A DNA stretch of 6,203 bases from Magnetococcales bacterium (GTDB lineage Bacteria; Pseudomonadota; Magnetococcia; Magnetococcales; JADFYX01): positions 1 to 6,203 of the forward strand of contig JADFYX010000151.1 in the NCBI GenBank assembly GCA_015232795.1. The letters are read 5' to 3'. The notes beneath the pieces are model-generated. The model worked only from the letters and a program-made list of their open reading frames with translations. It had not been told where the DNA came from and searched no databases. The translations under genes and the position numbers were made by a program. Within the stretch, counting starts at the first letter, position 1, and the number at the start of each line of letters is the position of its first letter. Shown piece after piece: positions 1 through 6,203 of the stretch.

Positions 1-165
1 AAAGTAGGAGTCGGAAATGCCGGTTCGGGAGCTTTCGCCAACTGTGAATTGTTTTTCACGCATTTAGGTCTATGGGATAAGGTTGAGCGCAACGCCATGG
101 GGTATAATGACGCCGCGCAAGCGTTTGGAAACAATCAGTTAGACGCGTTTTGGCTGTTCACCGCA
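1..165 (+). pseudogene. Internal fragment of a TAXI-family TRAP transporter solute-binding protein gene, cut at about 165
   Basis: Frame 1 is open from the first base and reads KVGVGNAGSGAFANCELFF, then THLGLWDKVERNAMGYNDAA, then QAFGNNQLDAFWLFTA. The glycine-rich VGxGNAGSG loop, the GYNDAAQAF segment and the QLDAFW motif match the middle of TAXI-type (TRAP-associated extracytoplasmic immunogenic) substrate receptors, periplasmic proteins that hand organic acids or amino acids to a TRAP permease. The family usually continues with a Phe/Tyr-Pro motif after this point. Here the frame instead runs into YLFSGWSLP and on to a TAG at 271-273, and all of that is merely the antisense of the adaptor gene. 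About 55 residues are therefore genuine; the start lies before the window and the 3' end is lost. It is unrelated in function and strand to the rest of the window. It may be a real broken gene or one half of an assembly chimera. Confidence 0.8.
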
Positions 166-168
166 TAC
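158..168. other. Junction point joining two truncated genes tail to tail
   Basis: TAXI-like coding similarity on the plus strand is credible through the Ala codon at 163-165. HlyD-like similarity on the minus strand is credible down to the Arg codon at 163-161. Both genes lose their expected continuation at the same place, and the few bases supported by both readings (about 161-165, CCGCA) could be shared microhomology. No inverted repeats, target-site duplication or transposase sequence is visible beside it. Confidence 0.7.
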
Positions 169-1423
169 CTATTTTCAGGTTGGTCTCTACCCTTTCAAAG
201 CTGGCGGTTAGTCGATAGCTCATCTCTCCACCAGGTTCTATTTTGGCATTGTAGGAGATATCATCTAATTTAGCATCAATTTTACGCAAGGGGTTTATGT
301 CTGGAAAAAGAACTGTTTTAGATCCTGGATCAAGATCAATGGCGTTACCCATGGGAAGTAGAATTTCAAGTTCGTTCTGGAGGGGGTGGGCAATTTTTAA
401 TATCTGCTCCCCAAGTTTTACTGGCCTGTTTTCCCACTCATGAATATTATCAAAAAGTACAAAACCGTCGTGGGGAGCTACCCGTAAATGGCGGTTATAG
501 ATATCCTGAACAGCATTCACTTCCGCCATCTGTTGTTCCATCCGCTTTTGCAGCAGGGTGGTTTGCGCCTTGCCGATCTGCCCAATGAGGTTTTGCTGTT
601 GTGCCAGTCGATATTGGGCGCGAATCACCCCAAGAGCTTTTTTGGCAATAATAAGCTGGTTTTGTACCTCTTCTTTATCCAGGGTAAATATAACTTCCCC
701 TTTTTTAACCAACTGATAGGGGCTTACATATAGTTGATCTATAACACCGGAAATAGGGGAGGTTATGGATGAAGGATTTTTAGCTACTATGGTGGCAGGG
801 GCCAACACCGTAAGCCTTACCGGAAGCATGAAAACCCCAATTGCAAATATAAACAGGGCTAACTTCATCCATTTTTTTGCAATGATACCAGCAATCCACG
901 CAAGCCAAGGTTGTCGGGTTATGGAACGTTTAAGCAGAGCATCCCAGCCATGGCTATAAAATGTGGAGAGCTCACCAAGAAGTTTTATCTCAAATTCGCT
1001 CCACTCTTTTTCTCTGGCCAGTAACATACCCCCAAGATAGTGGTTATCCTTACTAATTAAAGGCAACCAAATAGCATGTTTGGGAAGCCATCGCTCCCAT
1101 TGGGCTATATCGTTGATATTTTTCATCTCATCCCTAACAAGAACCATATCATCGGATATGCCCATAGAGTCCCATTTGCGTAATAACTCGGTGAGAAATT
1201 CAATATATGGGGTTCGTTGTTCAGGATTTGCCAAACCGGATAGAGCCTGGATCTGTCCCTCATTATCATCTGTGCTGTACCATAGCGCAGCCTGTCTGTA
1301 GGGGGTGAGAAAATGGGTCTCGTTAACAAGCAAAAAGCCAAACGCAGACTCATCTTGGGCCTGAAGAGATTTTTTAGCCAGTTGTAGCAAGGAGGCAAGA
1401 GGAGTTTGGCTGTTATTTGTCAT
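158..1423 (-). CDS. HlyD-family adaptor with GAF-like cytoplasmic N-terminal region; C-terminus apparently truncated
   Basis: This 421-aa frame has four parts. Residues 1 to about 165 are soluble and resemble a GAF-like fold (LTPYRQAALWY at 39-49, AIWLPLISKDNHYLGGMLLA at 117-136, then an amphipathic helix EFEIKLLGELSTFYS). Residues 185-202 form a single membrane helix (WMKLALFIFAIGVFMLPV). Residues 220-249 (ITSPISGVIDQLYV, then VKKGEVIFTLD) and 313-345 are the two lipoyl halves, separated by a helical hairpin at about 250-312. From about 350 a beta-barrel runs up to NLKIGMR and stops. HlyD-like proteins normally continue past GMRG for a few dozen residues. Here the TGA at 160-158 lies in sequence belonging to a different gene on the other strand, so the natural end is missing. 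The start at 1423 overlaps the preceding stop (ATGA) with no strong ribosome site, implying translational coupling. It probably anchors in the inner membrane of an exporter for the giant protein. HlyD assignment is firm; the GAF-like call rests on pattern only. Confidence 0.83.
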   Translation of the reverse strand: MTNNSQTPLASLLQLAKKSLQAQDESAFGFLLVNETHFLTPYRQAALWYSTDDNEGQIQALSGLANPEQRTPYIEFLTELLRKWDSMGISDDMVLVRDEMKNINDIAQWERWLPKHAIWLPLISKDNHYLGGMLLAREKEWSEFEIKLLGELSTFYSHGWDALLKRSITRQPWLAWIAGIIAKKWMKLALFIFAIGVFMLPVRLTVLAPATIVAKNPSSITSPISGVIDQLYVSPYQLVKKGEVIFTLDKEEVQNQLIIAKKALGVIRAQYRLAQQQNLIGQIGKAQTTLLQKRMEQQMAEVNAVQDIYNRHLRVAPHDGFVLFDNIHEWENRPVKLGEQILKIAHPLQNELEILLPMGNAIDLDPGSKTVLFPDINPLRKIDAKLDDISYNAKIEPGGEMSYRLTASFERVETNLKIGMR

Positions 1424-2202
1424 TGTGACGGGTTTTTCTTTTTAGCAAATTTGTTAAAAATAACACTTCCGCTCATACCCGGCATAAGCTCAGGAAAATA
1501 GCCACTAATTTTGCCAACAGCCCTTATGGACTGGTTCAAGGCGTTAACCTCTGCTCCTAAAAGGGTAATTTTACCCGGATAGCTCTTTTGGGTCTCATCA
1601 ATACGAATGTTAAAACGTGTGCCATTTTTTAGCCAGGAGATCCAACGGGATGGTACTATTATCTCCATCTCCAAATTTTTATGGTCCAAAATATCAACAA
1701 GTGGCTCCCCCTCTGTCACATGTTGATATTCTCGTACATGCACCTTCCCAACCCGACCGGAAAAAGGGGCATTTATGCGGCACTGTTTTATGCGGATCTG
1801 CCAAATAGCAACGTCAGCTTTAGATTTGGCGACTTCGTTGGCGGTACGTTTGGCCTCCATACCTCCCACAGATTTTAGTTCAGCCAGACGTTGAATAGCC
1901 TGATTTTGCTCTGTGGCTCCTGCCAACAGTGCCTGGGCTTTATTCAATTGGGCGTGGAACATATCGCAATTAAAGACAACGAGAGCATCGCCTGCGGTAA
2001 AAAATGTGCCGTTTTGACCATTTAGCTCTTTGATGCGGGCGGAAATTCCAGCAGCAAGGGTAGTCCTTTTTTTGGGGACCAACACCGCACGAAACTCTGG
2101 CCTATCCTCTAATTTAAACCCTTCAGACTCTCCACCTTGGTTAGCCTGAATTGGCAGACAATAGAGCAAGACAACAAAAAACAGTATCCATTTATTCAGC
2201 AT
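1420..2202 (-). CDS. Periplasmic adaptor (membrane-fusion) protein, RND/HlyD type, compact
   Basis: This 260-aa protein has a signal peptide: Lys4, a hydrophobic core at about 5-17 (ILFFVVLLYCLP) and a probable cleavage after IQA (residue 20). The first half of a lipoyl-like barrel-sandwich is at about 40-80 (LAAGISARIKELNGQNG, then AGDALVVF). A short alpha-hairpin follows at about 80-140, the second lipoyl half at 143-172 (INAPFSGRVGKVHV, then GEPLVDI), and a beta-barrel from about 173 to 250 ending in LMPGMSGSVIF. This order is the classic adaptor layout linking an inner-membrane pump to a TolC-like channel. At 260 aa it is shorter than usual RND adaptors (roughly 350-400), with a short hairpin. 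The ATG at 2202 is supported by the signal peptide and by AAAGG 7 bp upstream. It starts 15 bp after the giant-protein stop and overlaps the next gene by 4 bp, so it is probably cotranscribed with both. Its substrate is inferred to be the giant protein; a small-molecule efflux role cannot be excluded. Confidence 0.85.
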   Translation of the reverse strand: MLNKWILFFVVLLYCLPIQANQGGESEGFKLEDRPEFRAVLVPKKRTTLAAGISARIKELNGQNGTFFTAGDALVVFNCDMFHAQLNKAQALLAGATEQNQAIQRLAELKSVGGMEAKRTANEVAKSKADVAIWQIRIKQCRINAPFSGRVGKVHVREYQHVTEGEPLVDILDHKNLEMEIIVPSRWISWLKNGTRFNIRIDETQKSYPGKITLLGAEVNALNQSIRAVGKISGYFPELMPGMSGSVIFNKFAKKKNPSQ

Positions 2203-2209
2203 TAAAAGA

Positions 2210-2214
2210 CCTTT
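2210..2214 (-). promoter_or_regulatory. Ribosome binding site for the compact adaptor gene
   Basis: Read on the minus strand, AAAGG lies within the 15-bp gap after the giant-protein stop and ends 7 bp before the ATG at 2202. It supports this start and independent ribosome loading on a shared transcript. Confidence 0.6.
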
Positions 2215-2217
2215 ATT

Positions 2218-5200
2218 TTATAACTGACTCTCTTTGGCGATGTTTTGCAGGGTGCTGCTTTTGGCAAAAAAGCCATAACTACCATCGGCATCCCCTTGCA
2301 ACATACCTGTGAGGCCAACATTACCATCTGATTGCGCTCCATTTTGAATAACACCATAATGGGTCGCCACAGCTTTTTCTTCATCATCCCCTATTATCTG
2401 CTTGGCCTGTGAGTCATCAACTCCACTATTTAAAATTGTCGCACCAAGTAGAGTTTCAGAAAGGTTATCATCAATGTCACTCAACCATAACAGCCCTTCA
2501 ACTCCGCTGCTTATATTGTCTAGAGAGTTTGACACAAGCTGCGGCAAAGTTAAGGTGATGTCTCCTGACTGACCACCATTAGCCGACACCCCATGGTTTA
2601 TAGGGATAAAGTATGTATCGGTCAGTCTGCTTGATTCCTCAATCATTTCGGTACGAACAACGTTAAAATCTGTTAAAGGGTGTATATAGTTAAACTCAAA
2701 AATGTGTGACGCTTCCGGGGTGAAACCAGAAACAGATATCAAGTTGTTGGGCAGATCCCCTCTGGCAATTGCCTCTGCCAAGGCAGTTGCTTCTGTTTCT
2801 ACTATTTGGGTAGGTTCCGCCTTGGGCTCTGCTTCTAATTTTGCTTCAATGACCGTGTCAGGTTGATTTTCTCTCTGTTCCATAGTTGCTGGTTTTTGCA
2901 GCACAACATTGTCCTGGCTCCTATTTTGTTCACTCAACATAATATCGTCAGGGGTGATGCTTATATTTTGGCTTTGCTCCGCAATAAATGAAAAAGCAAA
3001 GCTTTTACTACCACTTACAGCTTGATAACCATCTGTTACCAAGGTGGCTAGTGAGAAATCCAGATCATAATCGTCACTGCGAGTAAATGTAACTTGTGCA
3101 AGGAGGGCGTTTACATCATCTAGCCCACCTTCTACTCTCCATACTCCATTTTCAAATGTAGAGGTAACAGCATTGGAAGTGGCGGTGGTTAACGTACCAG
3201 CCTCAATATCTGATAGGGTTAAAGTAACTACTACTGTCTCGTCACTGTCTACATCTGTAACCACAATATCTGTAAGGTTGAATGCATCACCACTGTTGCT
3301 GAAAATCTCCTCAGCATCAAGTCCGGTTGCGGTGGGGGCATCGTTTACTACAGTTACTGTTACAATTTTTGTTCCTCTCAACGGGTCTGCTTCGCCGTCG
3401 GCTATATAGGTAGCAATGGTGAAATTTAGGTCATAATCGGCTGCGGGAGTAAATGTTATTTCAGCCAAAAGGGTGTTGACATCATCCACAAGGCCGTATG
3501 CACTCCATACACCGTTTGCAAAGCTGGAGCTAACTAAATTTGAAGTAGCGGTGGATAGGGTTCCGGCATCGGCATCGGATAGGGTCAAGGTAGCAGTGAT
3601 CTTCTCACCTGTATCTTTGTCTGTAACCGTAATGGCCATCAAATTAAAGGCATCGCCATCCTCAGTGAAGCGTTCACCCCAATTAAAATCTGTAACTGTG
3701 GGGGCATCGTTTAATTGGGTAGCTGTTATACTCTTTATCCCGGTAATTTCGTCGGCTTCACCATCGGTTAGAGAGGTGGATATATAAAAGTCTTGGTCAT
3801 AATCTGGTGTTGGGGTAAATCTCATCCTTGTAAGGAGGGTATTGACATCGTCAACCAGACCCTCTGCTCGCCAGACCCCATTTTCAAATGTAGAGGTAAC
3901 AGCGTTGGATGTAGATGTTGCCAGACTGCCAGCCTCCACATCTGATAGGGTAACAGTGAACACCACTGTTTCATCAGAATCTACATCTGAAATCACAATT
4001 TCGGTAAAGCTAAAGGCAGCATCATCTTCTGTATAGCTATCGTCTGCACTTAAGTTGGTAGCAGTAGGGGCATCGTTTACAGCGGTTACAGTAACACTTT
4101 TTGTGCCGGTAATTGTTGCTGCTTCACCATCGGCAACCGAGGTGGCAATGGTAAAGTCCTGGTCATAATTATAAGCTGGGGTAAATATCAACTTACCTAA
4201 AAGGGTGTTGATATCTGCCATAAGCCCCTCTGCTTGCCATACACCATCTTCAAAGGTAGAGGTAACAGCATTAGAGGTATCCGTTGCTATAGTGCCAGCA
4301 TCGGCATCTGATAGGGTTAATGTGACCACCATCTCATCCACAGAGTCAACATCTGCAATTGTTATGGCGGTCAAGTTAAAGCTACCATCATCCTCGGTAA
4401 AGCTTTCGGCTGCATTTAGGTTGCTAGCTGTTGGGGCATCGTTAACTGCTGTGACCGAGACAACCTTTGAACCTGTAACTGCTGTGGCTTCACCATCGGT
4501 AACATTGGTGGCAATGGTAAAATCTTGGTCATAATCGGCAGCAGGGGTAAAGGTAACACCAGCCAAGAGAGTGTTGACATCTTGAACCAGACCATCCGCT
4601 GTCCATACACCGTCTACAAAAGTGGATGTGACAGCATTTGCGGTGGCGGTAGATAAGGTGCCTGCATCACTATCGGACAGGCTCAAGGTAACCACAACAG
4701 TCTCGCCTGTATCAACATCGGACACTACAATATCTGTCAAGCTAAAGACAGCATCATCCTCGGTAAAGCTTTCAGCCACACTCATATTGGTAGCGGTGGG
4801 TGCATCGTTTACCGGGGTAACAGTTACACTTTTTGTACTGGTAACTGCTGGGGTATCGCCATCTGTTACCGAAGTTGCAATGGTAAAATTTTGGTCATAA
4901 TCGGCAGCAGGGGTAAAGGTCACACCAGCCAGAAGAGTGTTGATATCATCTACAAGACCATCTGCGGTCCAGACTCCAGCGACAAAAGTGGAGGTAACAG
5001 CATTGGCGGTAGCAGTTGAAAGAGTGCCAGCATCGGCATCGGATAGGGTAAGGGTAACAGTAACCGTATCATCAGCGTCCACATCTGTCACAACAATGTC
5101 TGTCAGGCTAAAGGCTCCATCATCCTCATTGAAGCTCTCGGCCCCGCTCATATTTACAGCAGTTGGGGCATCATTTACTTTACTTACGGAAACAATTTTT

Positions 5201-6203
5201 GTTCCGGTAACTGCTGCAGCCTCTCCATCGGTAACAGATGTGGCAATGGTAAAATCATCTTCATAATCGGCAGTGGGTGTAAATGTCACCCCGGCTAACA
5301 GAGTATTAACATCTGCCACCAGACCATCAGCCGTCCAGACACCAGCTACAAAGGTGGAGGTAACAGCATTTGATGTGGCGGTGGAGAGAGTTCCGGCATC
5401 GCTATCGGACAGGGTCAGGGTAACGGTTACTGTTTCTGCGGTATCCACCTCGGATACCACAATATCTGTCAAACTAAAGGCGGCATCATCTTCGCTAAAG
5501 GTTTCTCCGGCACTCATGTTGGTTGCAGTTGGGGCATCATTTACAGCGGTAACCGTTACACTTTTTGTGCCTGTAACTGCTGCTGACCCACCATCGGTCA
5601 ACGAGGTTGCAATGGTAAAATCAAGGTCATAATCGGCAGTGGCTGTGAAAGTTACACTTGCCAATAGAGTGTTGACATCAGCCACCAGACCGTCTGCGGT
5701 CCATACTCCAGCCACAAAGGTAGAGGTAACAGCATTGGATGTGGCGGTGGAGAGAGTTCCGGCATTGCTGTCGGATAGGGTCAGGGTAACGGTAACTGTT
5801 TCATCACTGTCCACCTCGGATACCACAATATCCGTAAGGCTAAATGCTCCATCATCCTCGGTAAAGCTTTCGGCCCCACTCATATTGGTTGCGGTTGGGG
5901 CATCGTTCACTGCTGTTACGCTAACACTCTTTGTGCTGGTAACTGCTGTTGCTTCACCATCGGTAACAGAGGTGGCAATGGTAAAGTTTTGGTCATAATC
6001 AGCAGTGGGTGTAAATGTCACCCCGGCCAACAAGGTGTTGACATCATCCACCAGACCATCTGCCGTCCAGACCCCCCCCACAAAGGTAGAGGTAACAGCA
6101 TTGGATGTGGCGGTGGAGAGGCTGCCAGCATCAGCATCCGATAGGGTTAAGGTTACAGTTACTGTTTCATCACTATCTAGTTCGGATACCACAATATCAT
6201 TTA
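2218..6203 (-). CDS. Giant tandem-repeat (cadherin-like/VCBS-like) surface or secreted protein, C-terminal part (5' end outside window)
   Basis: The frame is open from the right edge to a TAA at 2220-2218, giving 1,327 visible residues. A GTG at 6192-6190 is only an internal valine of a repeat, so the true start lies beyond the window. About 1,074 residues are nine tandem repeats of 122 aa. Each has an NDAPT linker, most a (T/S/N)EDD segment, a DVDxxE-type acidic strand start, LTLSD, an invariant GVW, DVN(T/A)LL, FT, DYD and an IATxxTDG-like strand. Such repeats are known from large calcium-dependent adhesins and other type I-exported proteins. They are followed by a Glu/Pro/Ala-rich linker (about 2980-2760) and a C-terminal region of about 180 aa (2760-2221) that I do not recognise. 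No cysteine is visible and no RTX GGxGxDxxx nonapeptides were seen, both as far as can be judged by eye. Two adaptor genes follow directly, suggesting dedicated export. An adhesin, matrix or biofilm role is inference. Confidence 0.9.
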   Translation of the reverse strand, partial: NDIVVSELDSDETVTVTLTLSDADAGSLSTATSNAVTSTFVGGVWTADGLVDDVNTLLAGVTFTPTADYDQNFTIATSVTDGEATAVTSTKSVSVTAVNDAPTATNMSGAESFTEDDGAFSLTDIVVSEVDSDETVTVTLTLSDSNAGTLSTATSNAVTSTFVAGVWTADGLVADVNTLLASVTFTATADYDLDFTIATSLTDGGSAAVTGTKSVTVTAVNDAPTATNMSAGETFSEDDAAFSLTDIVVSEVDTAETVTVTLTLSDSDAGTLSTATSNAVTSTFVAGVWTADGLVADVNTLLAGVTFTPTADYEDDFTIATSVTDGEAAAVTGTKIVSVSKVNDAPTAVNMSGAESFNEDDGAFSLTDIVVTDVDADDTVTVTLTLSDADAGTLSTATANAVTSTFVAGVWTADGLVDDINTLLAGVTFTPAADYDQNFTIATSVTDGDTPAVTSTKSVTVTPVNDAPTATNMSVAESFTEDDAVFSLTDIVVSDVDTGETVVVTLSLSDSDAGTLSTATANAVTSTFVDGVWTADGLVQDVNTLLAGVTFTPAADYDQDFTIATNVTDGEATAVTGSKVVSVTAVNDAPTASNLNAAESFTEDDGSFNLTAITIADVDSVDEMVVTLTLSDADAGTIATDTSNAVTSTFEDGVWQAEGLMADINTLLGKLIFTPAYNYDQDFTIATSVADGEAATITGTKSVTVTAVNDAPTATNLSADDSYTEDDAAFSFTEIVISDVDSDETVVFTVTLSDVEAGSLATSTSNAVTSTFENGVWRAEGLVDDVNTLLTRMRFTPTPDYDQDFYISTSLTDGEADEITGIKSITATQLNDAPTVTDFNWGERFTEDGDAFNLMAITVTDKDTGEKITATLTLSDADAGTLSTATSNLVSSSFANGVWSAYGLVDDVNTLLAEITFTPAADYDLNFTIATYIADGEADPLRGTKIVTVTVVNDAPTATGLDAEEIFSNSGDAFNLTDIVVTDVDSDETVVVTLTLSDIEAGTLTTATSNAVTSTFENGVWRVEGGLDDVNALLAQVTFTRSDDYDLDFSLATLVTDGYQAVSGSKSFAFSFIAEQSQNISITPDDIMLSEQNRSQDNVVLQKPATMEQRENQPDTVIEAKLEAEPKAEPTQIVETEATALAEAIARGDLPNNLISVSGFTPEASHIFEFNYIHPLTDFNVVRTEMIEESSRLTDTYFIPINHGVSANGGQSGDITLTLPQLVSNSLDNISSGVEGLLWLSDIDDNLSETLLGATILNSGVDDSQAKQIIGDDEEKAVATHYGVIQNGAQSDGNVGLTGMLQGDADGSYGFFAKSSTLQNIAKESQL
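2221..2980 (-). other. Non-repetitive C-terminal region of the giant protein: acidic Glu/Pro/Ala linker plus unrecognised terminal domain
   Basis: About 253 residues follow the last repeat. The first part is rich in Asn, Gln and Ser and leads into a Glu/Ala/Pro/Lys stretch (EAKLEAEPKAEPTQ, near 2841-2800) that looks like a flexible or extended linker. The remaining roughly 180 residues contain FEFNYIHPLTDFNVVRTEM, then YFIPINHG, a GGQSGDITLTLPQ segment, GLLWLSDIDDN, and end in DGSYGFFAKSSTLQNIAKESQL-type sequence with aromatic and small residues. In many type I-exported proteins the export signal is at the extreme C-terminus, so this end is the natural candidate, but no family signature is recognisable here. 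That role is an inference from position only. Confidence 0.55.
2980..6203 (-). repeat. Nine in-frame 366-bp coding repeats (eight complete, one cut by the window edge)
   Basis: The Asn codon of the NDAPT linker recurs at 5907, 5541, 5175, 4809, 4443, 4077, 3711 and 3345 (5' base on the minus strand), always exactly 366 bp apart. Counting from that codon, the units are 6203-5908 (partial), 5907-5542, 5541-5176, 5175-4810, 4809-4444, 4443-4078, 4077-3712, 3711-3346 and 3345 to about 2980. The two units nearest the right edge are the most alike in part: 40 bases at 6081-6120 match 5715-5754 exactly, and the shared 95 residues of these units differ at 16 positions by hand count. The last unit (3345-2980) keeps GVW, DVN and DYD but has FSNSGDAF where others have FTEDDGAF, and it runs into the linker instead of another NDAPT. 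Confidence 0.95.

Noticed and set aside
166..273. Continuation of the TAXI open frame to the TAG at 271-273 as a genuine protein end.
   Set aside because: These codons are the reverse strand of the adaptor's conserved beta-barrel segment and do not resemble the TAXI family, so they are junk read-through across the junction.
1123..1398. Minus-strand open frame of 91 aa inside the second adaptor gene.
   Set aside because: It is an alternative frame fully within the well-supported adaptor gene and shows no recognisable domain.
3173..5998. A series of plus-strand open frames of 64-119 aa (for example 5273-5632 and 5639-5998) with similar sequence to each other.
   Set aside because: They are the antisense of the 366-bp repeats in a frame that happens to lack stops; their mutual similarity is a by-product of the repeat, and their starts do not show ribosome sites.
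6190..6192. GTG as the start codon of the giant gene.
   Set aside because: It encodes the first Val of the DIVVSE segment repeated in every unit, and the frame stays open to the window edge, so it is internal.
2980..6203. The periodic repeats as a CRISPR array or satellite DNA.
   Set aside because: The period is 366 bp, all units are coding in the same frame and there are no short repeats separated by unique spacers.

Overview
The window suggests a Gram-negative, probably proteobacterial and aquatic, organism of moderate GC. The evidence is a giant calcium-type repeat protein, two membrane-fusion (periplasmic adaptor) proteins, and a fragment of a TRAP-transporter receptor of the TAXI family. 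The exact taxon cannot be read from the sequence. Nearly all of the window is one minus-strand transcription unit, read from right to left.

Region by region: (a) 6203-2218 is the 3' part of a very large gene whose start lies beyond the right edge. Its visible 1,327 residues are nine tandem repeats of exactly 122 residues (366 bp), of the cadherin-like/VCBS-like type, then a Glu/Pro/Ala-rich linker and a C-terminal region I do not recognise. (b) 2202-1420, 15 bp downstream, encodes a compact exported adaptor of the RND/HlyD type (260 aa, signal peptide). (c) 1423-158, overlapping the previous stop by ATGA, encodes a second HlyD-type adaptor. It has a long, GAF-like cytoplasmic N-terminal part, one membrane helix, a barrel-sandwich domain and a coiled coil. 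Its extreme C-terminus looks cut off. (d) 1 to about 165 on the plus strand is an internal piece of a TAXI-family TRAP solute-binding protein, cut at the same point where the second adaptor loses its end.

Working model: genes a-c form a cassette for making and exporting a giant repetitive surface or secreted protein. The two adaptors would bridge an inner-membrane component to a TolC-like outer-membrane channel. The expected downstream partners are absent because the sequence switches at about 161-166 to the unrelated TAXI gene. That switch is a genuine rearrangement or an assembly chimera, and it is the first thing to check. No RNA genes, CRISPR arrays, transposase genes or convincing terminators were seen. 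There is no gene-free stretch over 300 bases.
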